Positions 1 through 26,548 of a stretch of DNA of 64,000 nt are shown one piece after another; the first letter of the stretch is position 1; the number at the start of each line of letters is the position of its first letter. Position numbers and translations under genes: made by a program. The DNA comes from Scenedesmus sp. ARA3. Lineage: Eukaryota > Chlorophyta > Chlorophyceae > Sphaeropleales > Scenedesmaceae. The stretch spans positions 16,853 to 80,852 of the forward strand of contig RWJK01000864.1 of assembly GCA_004335835.1 (NCBI GenBank). Reading direction: 5' to 3'. Under the pieces are notes generated by a model. It was not told the origin of the DNA. It searched no databases and saw only the letters and a program-made list of their open reading frames with translations.

Positions 1-1090
1 TCTCAAAGTAGATGCTGGTCGCGGACACCTTCTTGTTGCCCGTGAAGTAGCCGTGCGTGAGGTGGCCGCCACTGGGCAGGTCCAGGCCCATGATGCGGTC
101 GTGCGGCTGCAGCAGCGCGGTGTACGCCGCAAAATTGGCGGGGCTGCGGGGGCGAGGGGTGGCAGGTGGGTTGGAGTACAGGGCAGTGACACAGGTTAAT
201 ATCAACATAAAAGGCAGCTTGAGGGAGCGTACAGCAAGCAATGCAATGGGGACAGCGCTGAACAAAACGCACCAAGCTGCTTGTTGGCTGACTATGCACA
301 GGCGGTGCAGGCAGCTGCAGCACGGCCGTGCAAAAAATCTTGCTCCCGAGTTGCTCCCAACATCAACAAAACCTAGGAACTACTTGCTGGTAACAGTGAT
401 GTAAGCCATTGAACATCTTGTGCTGCTCCGCGCCACCATGCATGGTCAACTGCCAGCAGGTGTCACTGCCACACAGATGCTCTTCCGCAACCGCTGCCAA
501 CCTACGCCTCAGCAACTGCGCCTGCTGCACATAACTGCACTTAATCATCATAATCAACACAATCACCTGCCGGAGTAGGGCTGCACATTCACACCCCATG
601 CTGCTGGGTCCAGCCTGAATGCCTCCAGTGCTCGCTTCTTGCACAGCAGCTCTGCCCTGTCGATGTGCTCATTGCCTCCATAGTACCGCGCGCCTGGCTG
701 GCCCTCGCTGTACTTGTTTGTCATGGCTGAACCCAGGCATTCCAGCACTGGGCGAGACGTGAAGTTCTCCGAGGCAATCAGCTCGATGCCCTTCCTGCAG
801 CAGGACCAGTGTCCACAGCAGCAGCAGAGCAGCAGGCAGCATGATGGATGCTAGATGCTCTGCTGGCGTAGCTCGCAGTGCACCGACCGACGTTTTAATC
901 AAAACAATTGAAGAACAGCATGCGTCTGCGCTGAGGAGCATCCAGCCGCACTCGTCGTTGTGGTTGCTTACCATTGGCGGGCCTTCTCGTCCTGCACGAT
1001 CGAGTACATCTCTGGATCCGCCTCTTTCAGGCTTTTGAGAGACTCAGGGAATACATGCGCGTTTGTTTTGTGTACACCGTTTGCTGCCAT
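1..1090 (-). CDS. SHMT: Serine hydroxymethyltransferase, 5' part, cut by the window edge
   Basis: SHMT is the PLP enzyme that interconverts serine and glycine with tetrahydrofolate. Three exons read in phase: 1090-972 (start ATG 1090-1088, N-terminus [20 protein letters not shown]), 794-567 and 143-1, which continues off the left edge. Splice phases agree: TG|G makes the Trp before [11 protein letters not shown], and AG|C makes the Ser before PANF. Family hallmarks are [46 protein letters not shown] and the stretch [19 protein letters not shown]. The PLP lysine region and C-terminal domain lie outside the window. The N-terminus is short with no clear long transit peptide, so a cytosolic form is likeliest, but this is inference. 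The gene is divergent from RPB2. No exon echo was seen in its two visible introns. Confidence 0.93.
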
Positions 1091-3067
1091 CGTGAATGTG
1101 CTTCTCTTACTGTGCAATATGAATTCGTGAGCGTGCGGGCGTCAAACACAGTGCATGGTGCAGCTTGGTGTGATACTATATAGTGTTGGCTTCCTCGTTG
1201 GGGCTGACCCAAATCACAGGCACTCGACCAGAGACAACAGTGAGGCGCCCTTGAATGGGTCGATGCTTGAACGCGGACGAGGTTAAACATGATCTTTGTT
1301 AATTTCATGATGCAGAAACTATTTTTGGCATTATTGGCAAGTGTCCGCTTTCATTTGAGACGAACTGGCAACTTTCCGCTCCGGCACTTGTTTCTTCCGC
1401 TACGATGCATGCGCCGAGGCAAACAAGTTATATTCAAAGCTTTCACACATTATGTATTTGTGTTTTGGCTTTTGACCTGACACTACGCCTTGGTTGGAAA
1501 GTTCAGCGCGAAGCAAAACTTGCTGTGCACGGCTGGACCAACACGTGTGAGATTCTGTCGGGCGCTGATGACCACCAGTCTGACATAGGGATTCCACTGT
1601 TTTTGTTGCTGCCGGCTGCGGGATGTCAGCCTTGATTTCAACTCTCTCATTTGAAATGGCTGCAGCACGGTACTGCCTGCAGGAATTCAACATGACCCTT
1701 GCAAGCGTGCACGGGCAACAAAGGGCACCGCATAAGGCGATAGCTTGTTCAAATAGTCCACAGCCACCACTTCAGCAGACATCGTGATCACAACTGTGTG
1801 GCAATGCTACTGTACTGTTCACACAGTCGGCATGTGCAGTTCCCAGCTTCACAAACAACAGCTAATGTTTGTCAGCATAGTGGTTTGCTAAGCTCTGCTC
1901 CAGTGTACCTGTATAGGGGAAAACCTCAGTCCAGGGGGGCCTCCCTCCTTGCAACCAGGTATACAGCCAGAACAGCAAAGGGCTTTAGGGTGTCCCCCTC
2001 AGGGGCCTCGGAGGCAAAGCTGTGGGGTTTCCCCTGCATGACCTGCTGCCGCAGTTGCCATTGCATCAGCAACCACCACCAGTGTTGTACCATGTTTGTA
2101 GCAGTCGCTGCTGCTGCACCTACCCACACCCTGTTTGGGCGTTGGGTATGCCAAAACACAGCCGCTGTGGCCCACAGTCAGTGACCACTGTGGCAGCGCT
2201 GCTACAGCCATTTGACGCTGCTGCCTCAGGCAGGTCTGGCAAGCCTGCTGGCAAGCTCTGAAAGCTGTTGGACCAATTGCTGAAGTGGACGACAGGGAGA
2301 TGGAGATTGACATACGTAGTTAGGACGCGTTGAGAATTTGGATGCCCACAGCACTACAGTTGAAGAAGTCTTGGCCGCCTGCTGATGGGTGCCTCATGTA
2401 AGTTGTTTATGTTGTTTCATACATCAAGAGATTAAGTTCAAAAACATTGTGGTCACAGGCCTGTAGGCAGTGCTGGTTCTGCCCCAAACAGAGGCAGACT
2501 GGCAGGCAGACAGCATTGACTGCAGCAACATTGGAGGCATCTGAACCCTCAATGTGCCGGGGAAACTGAACCAGAAACAACAAATACAACTGAAAGATTT
2601 CAATACTGTAGGAAACCGCATTGGATGTCGGGTATGCCATCAGAATTCAAGGCCTGTCAGCTCTGTCACTTGGGGTTGGGGGTGGAGGTGAACGACAGAA
2701 GAGACGGCACGTGATCAGTGTCAGGGCTTCGCCCTACCGATCATTGCTGGGTAAGGGTTGGCTTATCGATACGTGCGGCGTGGTAAGAGGCTGCGTTCTG
2801 TGCTACTGCTGTCACACTCACCCGACCCAGTACCTGACGCTACTGAAGCCGAACCAGAGTTGGTTTGATAACAATAAGTGTCAACATCACATATACATTT
2901 TAGTATCATTGGCATCAGTGCGTGCATGCGTCGAGTTTGAGCAGCAGGGGCACAGCAGCAGCAGCACCCCCAGCAGCACCGGCCTGCCTCGCCTGCAGCC
3001 GTAGCCAGCGAGCGGGCTGGCGCCCGCAGCTCCCCGCGCGTAGCTCCGCGCAAGGGCTCGCTGCATC
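1091..3067. other. Divergent spacer between SHMT and RPB2
   Basis: About 2 kb holding the upstream regions of both divergent genes. No ORF here matches a family I know. A plus-strand stretch ending at TAG 2321-2323 reads ALKAVGPIAEVDDREMEIDI before its stop and follows a CTCAG that could be a splice acceptor near 2230. It looks like the last exon of a small gene, but I could not build convincing upstream exons. The 128-codon frame at 1798-2184 has no recognisable features. No TATA box is obvious. Confidence 0.4.
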
Positions 3068-16905
<13,838 letters not shown>

Positions 16906-18973
16906 GCAGTGCCGCCTGATGCCGACACCGCTATATATAGCAGGGGCTGCGTCAGTGATGCTTTAAGTAGGCAGCAGCGCAGTGACAGCAGGCACGCGGG
17001 AGCAGCAGCGTACTTGCACGATCAGTTGCTGATTTGCCTGCAGTGCAGAAAGCTGTGCGTTTTTATGCCGGGGCGAGCTGCTGTGGCTGCAGCTGCACCT
17101 GGAAGCTTTCCAGCTGCCGGAGAGCGGCTGTCCAGGCTGGTGTGGCCGTAACTGCACCCAAAGCTTGGCCAGCTGAAGTGCCCAGCTGTGCAGGCTAGTG
17201 GGTGCAGTGGCTCTGACACCTCTTGCACAAGTTGTGCAGATGTGCATTGTTGCTTACGGGGGTAGGCAGAAGGACAGACGTGAAAAGAGGCATGGGGCCA
17301 GCCAGAAAGCGGGCAGAAGTCAGAAGGAGAAGGGCTGGCTAGGTGGTTGATTCTGTTCCTGTCTGTAGGGCGGAGTTTGTAGCTGGTCTGGCATGCTCAT
17401 CCTTCTGAGTGGTGATGGCCGTTTCTGGCATCTTGGCACATAGTGCGGGCCACTGCCTCCCTATGCTGCCCCATGTGAGAGGCGTTTGTGTTTTCTTTGT
17501 TGTGTATTTCCTTCGGATCCTGCGCGCACATCGTGCGTGTGGGTTGTTGTGGGCTGCTGACAGCAGCACGTAGGCTGCAGTCAGCCCTGCATTGCATTGC
17601 TGTGGCGGCAGCCGCGGAGGCTGTCACCAAGCAGGTCTGCCTCCTGCTTGCGCAGAGGATGGTTTCGTGCATATGCAGAGGCTGCGCTTATATGTGTCAC
17701 ACATTGTGCACTGAGGTTGGCTGGCCGCGGCGGCAGGTCCTGCTGCCAGTGTAGGGCCTGCTGCAATGTGTGTCTCTTATGCTGTTGACGGCACCAGCTG
17801 TGGCACTGCAGCCACAGGGAGGGGCGCTGTGGGATTCGCCTCATGCTGTGACAAGCAGCGCTGAACCTGTTTTTCTTTTCGCGACTCTGCAGTTGCCACG
17901 CAGTTCATCTTGCACACCAGCTGCCTCATTGCGGTGTGCGTCAGCGGTGTGTTGGGGGGTTCTGCGCTGTTGATTTGCTGGCACTGTACGCGCGCTTTCT
18001 CTGCCATGTTGCTCTTCACACGACTGATGGCCGATGTCTAGACATATGTGCTTGGGCTCCACCCATCGCCACCTGGTTCCTGCAGGCTGCTGTGCCTGCA
18101 TGCTGTGCAGTTGCCTCTATGTGCGCGCATGTGCCAGCTGCTGCGCATGAGGGAGTTCTTGAAGGCGCAGGCAGCCATACCGTACTCTCCACCACCCATG
18201 TGTACGGGCTGGTGTGTGTGTGTATTGTTAACCCTGCGCACCACATGGTGGCCACCTACCCGTGGGTGGTTCGGAACGCTGGTGGTGGTTTGACCATGTT
18301 GGACATGCTCGGCATGCCACGCTACGTGGTGCAAGGGTTGCGCAGCCGCAGTGTGGCACGCTCTCTGCTGGTTTTGGCTTACAGGCTTGTGTGAGCCTCT
18401 CTTCACCTTGCTTGGTTACTACTTCAGGTTGCATTTTGAAGTTGATACAGGAGTAATGCAAGCAAGTGTGACGTTGTCCACACACTTTGCTGGGCTGCCG
18501 TTCTTGGAGCCCGCAAGTCATGGCAGCTGATAAAGGTTTGCCTATAACCGTCACCAACACACGCCTGTTGAGACAGATACCAAACCTTGGGTTACAGGTC
18601 GACATATCCTGTGTCGTGACGTCATTAGCGTCAGCCGCCAAACTGGCAGGCTGCCACGTGGCACAGAGGCTGGGTGGGATCTGGATGCAGCACATCGCAC
18701 AGATCCCTGCAGCCTGATGGCATGCATGGTGTGAGTCATGGTAGAAACTGAAAACCCAACAGGACCAGCTGGTCACGCCAACCAGCTGTTGTGGTGGCTG
18801 GATGCATGCACACCACGCACACCATGACGCTGCAGTCACAGAGTGGTCGCTTTCAAGGAGACCTGCTGCTCAGCGGCGCATGTTCATCTACCGCGCTTTT
18901 GTTGCGCGGATCAGCTTGTCATCGAGTTGTAGCCACTCCCTGCTGCTGTTGCTGCTGCTGCAGCCGATCTTTC
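16906..18973. other. Convergent spacer between RPB2 and the GT71 gene
   Basis: Two kilobases between two converging 3' ends. Frames up to about 200 codons exist but are Cys/His/Trp-rich with no family motif and look like non-coding readings. A TGTAA word on the minus strand at about 18589-18593 is a possible distal poly(A) signal for the GT71 gene. I see no RNA gene. Confidence 0.5.
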
Positions 18974-19358
18974 TCAGCAAGCCAGCTGCTGCCGCTTCGC
19001 CAGCAACGATTTGACCCTGTCAAACGCAACATACGATGCATACAGCACCCTGTGCGCCTGACTGAATGCCTCCACAGGCACCACAGGAACTGGCTGAAGG
19101 TTGAGGCCCTCTTTCAGCTCCGGGCAGTGCTCGGGATCGTCGGGTCGATCTGCACGTACGACCACCCCAGCGCTCCGCTGCTTTGTACGACATGCCTCGA
19201 AGGTCCTCGTATCTACCTGGCTGTACGTGTACGTGAAGTTGGGCTGGCTCATGGCCAGCATGGCTTGGCCCTCCGTGAGGGGTATGGTGAAGTACGACAC
19301 CTGGCAGTCCGAGGTCGAGTTCTTGGCGCTGCAGTGCGGGAACAGCTTGCCTTTGTCT

Positions 19359-19398
<40 letters not shown>

Positions 19399-20558
19399 AG
19401 GCAGGCACTGAGATGATCGATTTGAACTGTTTGCGCTGTTCAAGCAAAGGGCGCTACTAGACACTGGTAGTGTCAGACCTGCTTGCTGCAAGCGGCTTTG
19501 TTGTGTGCCATGTTCCTCCAGGCTGCTGACGCAATAGCATGACATTCATGGTGTGTTCCTTTCTGCACTCGTACATTGGCTGTGTCATGCCACCGATAGC
19601 ACAGTATGGAAGCTGCCTCACCTGTCCTGTGCAGGAATGCTGGGCGCTCATCGGGCGTGTGCTGCACCATGCCCTGCAAGCAGCAAATGTACAGCAGATT
19701 TGTAATCGTAGGAGGACTAAAGTCTCGCACCGTAGTGCATCAGACAGCCGGCCGGTGCCACCCACACAGTGAAGCAACGCACCTGATACAAGATTGTGGT
19801 GAGAGCAAGCTTTTTAGCCAGACTCCCATCAAGCGCCAGCACCTGGCAGCTGCTGCACTTACCACAGCTGTAGCAACACATTCACGCAACTCCAGCTGCC
19901 CACCCCCCCTCCCCTTTCCTGCAGGCTCACCTGGTGCTGCACTGTTGCAAACTCTATCCTGGGTCTGCCAGTCGGTCTGATACTTTGTTGCCTTCCTCTG
20001 TACTAGCTCACCTGGTGCTGCAGGTAAGGCATCTCGCCTGGGGGCATCACCACCGCCATGGCATCCCTCGGCTGCAGCGCCACCTGCCGGTGCTGCGCCA
20101 GCTTTCCTGCAAGCCCAAACGCCAGCCTGTAGGTATCCTTGTCGCCGTGCATGTGCTGGTATGTTTCATTGGAGCGGCTGTTGAGCCAGAAGAGCCACTC
20201 CAGCACATCATAGTGCCGCAGGCGGTCAAACAGTACCTGCATAGATAACAAGACCCAGGACATCAGAAGCTTGTGTTGTGTTGTGTTTTGTATGTGTGAC
20301 AAGTGCTTGGGTCCAAAGTGTCTGCAGTGAGTGCCAGGTGCAGGCTGCAGCAGCTTGCCATGGCAAGCATGCGCAAGCATCGCATGCATGTAACCCACAG
20401 ATGCGTGTGCCGCAAGCTGCCCGCTCCACACACATGCATAGTGCCGCACCTGCCCGCTCTCTGCGCTGTGGAACGTTGCGTCCTGCTCCCAAGGCACAGC
20501 CTGGCCCAGCTTCGAGAAGAAGGCCCCATCCATCCACAGGTGGCCCCAGAAGTCTGAC

Positions 20559-20594
<36 letters not shown>

Positions 20595-22437
20595 GCACAA
20601 ATGACTGGCAACATCCAAAGCATGCAGGTCAAGGCCAGAATGGCAGAGGCGCCACCCACAAGTGGCCGTACGAGTTTGCAGCAGCGCAGCAGCAGAGCCA
20701 GATGCCGCCCGTTGTGCGATGTGGCCAGTATGCAACAGATGAGGATGACGCCATGAGCACACCATGCAGCCCAGGCAAAATGGCAACGCAAGTGGTTAAT
20801 ACCATGCCAGGCTAAATGCAGCACTGCAAGGCATGGAGATTGCCGCGCCCACCTGGCCAGAACAGGTTTCCTGCAGCAGCAAAGGGCTCCGAGTGGAAGA
20901 GCTGCTCAGGGTTGAGCAGCGGCAGCGAGTCAGCATCCAGCATCAGCACCTGCACAGGACAGCAACGTACAGACAAACACATCAGCATACAACAAAGTGC
21001 TGTCATTGATGTGCGTCGAATATGTGTTATATCACACAACTTGTCGGTCTTGAAGCTGCGGCTGTTTTGGCTGTTGCAGATGCTGTCTCTGCAGCACGTG
21101 CTGCCTTGCCTGCTCGACATGCTTGCACAACAGCAGCCCACCGCACTCACAGCCTGCCTACAGCTGCATCCAACAGCTTACATTACGGTGCTCGCTGCAG
21201 CAACTGCTATGCAGAAGCTGGGAAGGCCCTACCCATACCTGCTGGAAGCTTGTCACGTAGGCCAGGGCATGCACCTTGGTGGCAAAGCCGGTGATGTTGG
21301 ACACGCTGCCAGCATCGAAGCCCGCGTAGTGGTAGCTCAGGTCAACCTGCAGCGGCAAGCATGCGTTGATGCTCAGCTGTGTTGGTACTAGGCTTGAACA
21401 CCCGCATGAGGTTCCAGGGAAGTCGCCAACTGCTACACGACACCCAAAAGCAGCTGCACGCCCCTGGCCCAACGCTCGTTGTGCGTGGGCGGCTGTGACA
21501 GCAGAGCTGATGCTTTCAGCTGTTGATGCTAGTGGTTATTGCGTGTGGTTGCTTGCTTCCTCTGCCATTACTGAAGCAGCGGCTGCTGAGACCACATCCA
21601 CAGCAATCATCAAGCAACTCGCACCTGCTTGCGTGTGCCGTCAATCAGGCGGACCCTGCCCCCGCCGTTTGCTACACTGTACTGCTTGATGATTCTTGCT
21701 GTCAGCGGGTCATACTCCTTCATGCCATAAAACACTATCTCAATGGGCAAGGTGCACTTGAGCACCTGCTGCAACGTGATGATGCTAACAAGCGCATTGC
21801 TCATCTGATCGCGTGACCCAGCAACAATGAGGATGCCTCTGCTGGGGCTGCTGCTACTGCTGCTGCTACTGCTGCTGGTGCTACTGCTTATGCTGCTGTT
21901 ATCACTGCTGCTACGAGCAGCAGCAGACTGCTGTTCTAGCTCGGCCTGCAGTGCTGCATACCGCTGCTGCATGCGCCCACGGGTGTACAACTCTTCCTGC
22001 ATGCGCAGCCTGTCCAGCTGCATCTGCTGCATGCCGTCAAGCTGTACACCTGCTGTGCTCAGCGTCTCTATTGCCTGCAGGAGTGCCTGACTAGGCAGCT
22101 TGCTGCTGATGCCTAGGGTGCCATCACTGCTGCTGCTACTGCTTGGGCTGCCAGCTGCAGACCATGTGTGCTCTGCTGAAACTGACGGCAGCAGCGTTCT
22201 TGGGTCCTGATAGCATCCCGATCCATGTTCAAATAACCGTCGAGCGTGCTGCACAGCTGAGGCTGTGGAGTGCAGCAGCGAGTCTCTCGTGGACAGGTGC
22301 ATGGAGGCTGCTCGATGTGTGGTGGCGATGATGCCCATCACGGCAACACACAAAATAATAAATGTGTATGGAACTGTCTTGTCGCGCCGACTGCTACCGC
22401 ATCGGCTGGTTTTTGGCAACTCGCTGCTTCGCGCCAT
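18974..22437 (-). CDS. GT71-type (Mnn1-like) Golgi mannosyltransferase
   Basis: Predicted type II membrane glycosyltransferase using a nucleotide-sugar donor. ATG at 22437; TGA at 18976-18974. Exon 1 (22437-21625) encodes a short cytosolic end, a hydrophobic anchor (YTFIILCVAVMGIIA), a Ser-rich stem and the domain start GILIVAGSRDQMSN. Later exons give NITGFATKVHALAYVTSFQ, the metal-binding DxD region MLDADSLPLLNPEQLF, WMDGAFFSKLGQ, and HGDKDTYRLAFGLAGK, the block I associate with the Mnn1/GT71 family. Then come GMVQHTPDERPAFLHRT and a C-terminal exon with CQVSYFTIPLTEGQAM. CTG runs precede the acceptors of the DFWGHLWMDG and DKGKLFPHC exons. The family call is strong; acceptor and linkage are unknown. 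Several exon ends were set by eye. Confidence 0.85.
19361..19396 (-). repeat. (CTG)n joined to a 3' splice site in the GT71 gene
   Basis: Twelve AGC units on the plus strand read as CTG on the sense strand and run straight into CAG|ACAAAGGCAAGC, the start of the last exon (DKGKLFPHC). The repeat forms the acceptor itself. Confidence 0.93.
20560..20592 (-). repeat. CTG run before a GT71 3' splice site
   Basis: An AGC run on the plus strand reads as CTG on the sense strand, then TGCGTCAG|ACTTCTGGGGCC, the start of the exon encoding DFWGHLWMDG. Confidence 0.92.
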
Positions 22438-23023
22438 TTTGCTGCTGTTGTACTGCTAGCGTCTCTTGAGAATACGCTTGAACTCGTAGCAACTCTCAGA
22501 CGTGAAAGATAAAGAGAATTGACTTGGAAGCTGCCTCAAGAAGCTAACAGCGTAGCTCATCTCTCACTCAACGGTGTGAAGGTCGAGTACTGATGACGGG
22601 ACACAATGAAATGAGAGGCCGCGCTACTGAAGCCAGGTATAATTACTTATACTGAGCTTGACCGACAAACAAAGCGTTCAGGAGAACTCCCCCAGTGGTG
22701 TGTCACAAACTTGTGCACGTGGTTGCAGTGCAGCACGTGGCAATCCACTGCAGTGCAGTGTACGAGGCATCCTCGGCAATGCCGGGCATGCTTCTGCGTG
22801 GTAAGGCATGGCTCAGCGAGCTGTTAGCAGCATGGCAGGTACCTTCTGGCACAGCTGCTGGCGCTGAAGGTGATGCGGCCATGCATGCTGGTCAGCAGTG
22901 CTGCATGACTGCGTTGCTTGCTGTGCTCACAGGCATTCGCCAGAACGTGGCAGTTCCCCGCAGCAGCTGCTGCTGCTGGTGAAGCCACGTGCACGCCATG
23001 CAGCAACAGCCTTGCTGCGCGTT
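22438..23023. other. Spacer: GT71 5' flank and eRF1-methyltransferase 3' flank
   Basis: About 590 bp between two minus-strand genes. It should hold the 3' UTR of the methyltransferase and the promoter of the glycosyltransferase. No ORF with recognisable content and no clear promoter motif. Confidence 0.45.
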
Positions 23024-26000
23024 TCATCCTGTTGCTGTGTCGAGCACTGCTGCTGCTTCTGTGGTGTTGCCACAGACAGAAGCGCCAGCCACTGCTGCTG
23101 CTGCTGCTGCTGCAGGCCGGTGCACATGCAGGATGTGGAGGCTCTCCTCATCTGCCGCCCTTGACAGCGCAATCGAAGCTGCAAGCCAGGGACACCAGAA
23201 GGACATACAAGGTTGAAGCTTGGTTATTAGCAGCAGTGCCTGTTCAAGGTTGGCACTGACCAGGCAGTGCTAGCACTGCCCAGAGAGCAGCGCTGCTCTC
23301 CCTGCAAAGCCTGAGTACAGGCCATGCATGCAACGAGGTTGCTTGGCACTAGGGCAAGCACTTGAGTAGTTTGCTTAAACGGCTTGCAAGTCTGTGGTTC
23401 ACTGACACGCAAAAATGTTCTGCTTGGATGCAACATGCCATGTAAGATAATGCAATGGCCGTGTGCTGGAGTAGCATGTCCAGCACGCACACTGCAGGCC
23501 TCACCTACAAAGCCTTGTGCTTCAAGGATACTGATTATCTCTGCAGCAGCAAAAACAGCAACCAAACTCGGCTTCAGTAACTACCAGTGCAATAAACTAG
23601 CTTGCATGCAAGCACGGTGGCAACAAAACAGCACCAGCAAGACTTGCAATGCATCACAAACTGCTGCCAAGCATTCCTGCAAGCAGAGCCAGCCCAGCAG
23701 CTCACCCTGTGGCCTGTTCTCACTGACTGTCACAATGAAGGCGTGGCCTTGTGGTGACAACAAGTCAGGGAGCTGCAGCAGCGGCAGCAACAGCAGCAGC
23801 AGCAGCAGCGGCCGCACAGAACCACACCGCAGCATTGTGGCACAAGTCCTGTCAATTGTTGCCAGGGACAACCATTGCAGAGCCCAGCACGCGCCTGACA
23901 CCAAGGTCGCTGGTGTTTCCTGCAAGTTCCTGCAGGCTCCTGCAGGCGCTGCATCACAACTGCCTCATCACAGCCTGGCAGCAGCTGGCCAGCGTGGCAA
24001 GCTGCACATCAGGTGCCATGCTGTGCAGCAGCATCACAGATAGCTCAACAGATAGCTCAACATGCTTTACGCAGCACAGCTGATGCAGCACCATACCGAA
24101 TGTACTGATGGAACTACACCAAAACTTCTGGTGGCAAAACCAGGGGCTACAGGTGCAGACAATCCTGGCGGTGCTGCACGCACCTGCGCCAGCAGCCGAT
24201 CCGTCACGCGGCGCCCATCTACGCCGCCGGCCCATGCCTGTGCAATGCCTTGCCGCTGCACCTCCTCATCAGGCGTGGGCACGTAGGGAGGGTTGAACAG
24301 CTGCAGGCATTGCAGGCATTGCAGGCATGTCATAACTGTTTCAAGGTATGTCAGCAGTCGCTTCTCCTGCAGGCATGCCACCCCTTGTCACCCGAGGTGG
24401 GCACGTAGGGAGCTGTAGAAACATCAGCAGCATGCATGCACAGCAGCATGTTGCATGATTGTTCTTTTAAACTCGACGCCTGGCTGCTTTTGTCATGTAT
24501 TAATTCAACTTTCGGAGTCACCTAAGGTGGTTTGGGAGTGGCTCCCTCCTCTGGGTTCACCTCTTGCTAGAAAAACGTGTAATTGATTGATTGATTGCAG
24601 AAGCAGAGTTGTGCACTGCAGGCAGGCAGGTACATGCCAACATCCTGCAAGCAGAGCACAGATCTGCAGCTGGCACCGCTGCGATCCTACAGCTCCAACC
24701 CGCGTTGTGCCCTGGTCCTGGCGCTGGAACAAACGGTGCTGAACCCTGTGTTCAACCCACCAGCAGGTCTATAGCTCCAGCCAGGCGAGGTATCAGGCTG
24801 GCCACCAGATCAGTCTGCACCAGCTGCACGCCATGCACCTGCCAGCAGCAGCAGCAGTGAGGCAGCAGCAAGGCAGCATGGGCCAGCCTCAGATGTCAAC
24901 CACCCACAGCATGCAGCAGCATGATGTGCCGTTGGAGAACATGGCCACGGTGGTGCTAGCCCCACACCCCACAACCTTTGCACGTTTTTGCACAGAGAAG
25001 CTGCATAGGTTGGGGTAACGCTTGCTGATCAGCTCTGCTACAGGTGGCACAAGTGTATCGCAAAGAGACAGAACATGTCCGCCTGCATGAATGTCCGGCT
25101 AGGTGCACCTGGTGGGATGCTAGCGTCTGTGCGGCAGCCTGCAGCGCTGCTGGGTTGATGTCTGTGGCAAAGAACTGACAGCCGCCGCCACATCCTGCGG
25201 CTGCGGCTGCTGGTGGTTGCGGAGAGCTGGCCTGCACCAACCGCTGCTGCTGCTGCTGCTGCTGCTCTAGGCACTGGATCGCCAGCGCCGCAGAGCATAT
25301 CACATAGCCGCTGCCGCAGCCAACCTCCAAGCAGCTGCAGCATGAGCACAGCAGGTTCAGGCAGCAAGACCTCATCAACAGCCAGGCTGCAGAAAAGGGT
25401 GTGAGACGAATGAGTACAGACACTTTGAACTTTTTTTGAAATCATCACTGTGGAGTACTGAACGCATGCCATGATGTGGGCCACATGATGGTGCACAAAT
25501 GGTGCATGGCAACAGCTGCGCATGTCAGTGTCTGCAGCTGTTTGCTGGCAGAGTGTGTTGGACCTGTGACAGCTTTCACTAACAACCAGGTTCAAAAACG
25601 AATGAACCGCAGCAGTGGTGTTCTGTACCACTGCACTGCAGTTGCCGCAGCTCACATTCTGGGCAGCTGCTGCAACAGACATTTGCTGTGCAACTGCAGC
25701 AGGTACTCCTTCACTGCATCCACAAGAGCAAAGCTATCCTGCAATACAACAGCAGCAGCAGAAAACATTTCAGTAACCAAAGCAGGAGCGGCATCAGCAG
25801 ACAGGGCAGCAGCAGTAGCAGCACACATGACAGCAGCAGCAGGAACAGCAGCAGTGTACAAAGGCACAGCACCACAGGCGCTCAGCCGGCAGCGCCTAGC
25901 CGAATTTAAACATGTCGATACACGATATGGTTGCTACTGCTGCCAGCTATTGACAGCGTAACTCACGTCTGACGGCGCGTACACGTCCGAGCTCCAGTTG

Positions 26001-26041
26001 GTGTTCCTTATTTCGGCCTCTGGCAGCACCACGCTGCTCAT
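23024..26041 (-). CDS. MTQ2: eRF1 glutamine methyltransferase, MTQ2/HEMK2 (N6AMT1) type
   Basis: Catalytic subunit that N5-methylates the glutamine of the GGQ motif in release factor eRF1, normally bound to TRM112. ATG at 26041 opens [20 protein letters not shown] then YAPSD, spliced to [16 protein letters not shown]. The SAM-binding motif is [18 protein letters not shown], and the acidic strand is [13 protein letters not shown]. The catalytic NPPY lies in [19 protein letters not shown], followed by [18 protein letters not shown], as in HEMK2 homologues. C-terminal exons give [32 protein letters not shown] and [20 protein letters not shown] in consistent phase to TGA 23026-23024. Two additions are unusual: a poly-Gln loop between the SAM motif and the next strand, and an Ala-rich C-terminal tail of about 30 residues. 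A partial exon echo (GTGGGCACGTAGGGAG, about 24399-24414 on the plus strand) lies upstream of the NPPY exon. Confidence 0.9.
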
Positions 26042-26394
26042 TTCGCAGCTTTTACAGTTACAGACTGACTATTCTGAGCTGTGATTGTGATTTGGAGACT
26101 TCAAGTCACGGCAAGCAGACTAGGGTTGCACTGGCATGGTCAGCAGCTATGTGGTGACTGTGCTGCCTACTGGCATCCCAAAAAGCAGGCTGGAACGTGG
26201 CTGCCTGGTAGCAGAGGGAAGAGTGCAAGCTGGACAAGTGGGCTTGCAAGGAATCCACAAAAGGCATGAGAAGCACATCTTATTACACGGCGTTCTGACG
26301 ATGGCGTGACAGGACATAACAACACCGTGTTGTCATGTGACACACAACACGAGGCCAGCGGGGTGCAGGCCTAGTAGCAGGCCTAGTAGCAGGC
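26042..26394. other. Spacer: eRF1-methyltransferase 5' flank and SET gene 3' flank
   Basis: A 353-bp gap between two minus-strand genes. It contains a minus-strand TGTAA at 26287-26283, listed separately. No other gene is visible. Confidence 0.5.
26283..26287 (-). terminator. Candidate TGTAA poly(A) signal of the SET gene
   Basis: TTACA on the plus strand, TGTAA on the sense strand, 108 bp after the SET stop codon. TGTAA is the usual poly(A) signal in chlorophyte algae. The assignment rests on position only. Confidence 0.45.
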
Positions 26395-26503
26395 CTAACC
26401 CTCTGTATGCAGTCCCTCAGCAGTAGCGGCCAGTGCGCTGTCACCGTCCCAAGCAACAGACACAAGCTTCTCAAGTGGACACGAACTGGTGCTGCTGTCA
26501 CCA

Positions 26504-26548
<45 letters not shown>

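Noticed and set aside
1798..2184. 128-codon plus-strand frame between SHMT and RPB2
   Set aside because: No recognisable motif, unusual Cys/His/Gln mix and no convincing partner exons. Kept only as part of the spacer description.
20003..20824. 273-codon minus-strand frame presented as one protein
   Set aside because: It contains two true GT71 exons plus the intron between them, including the CTG run read as poly-Ala. The gene model splits it.
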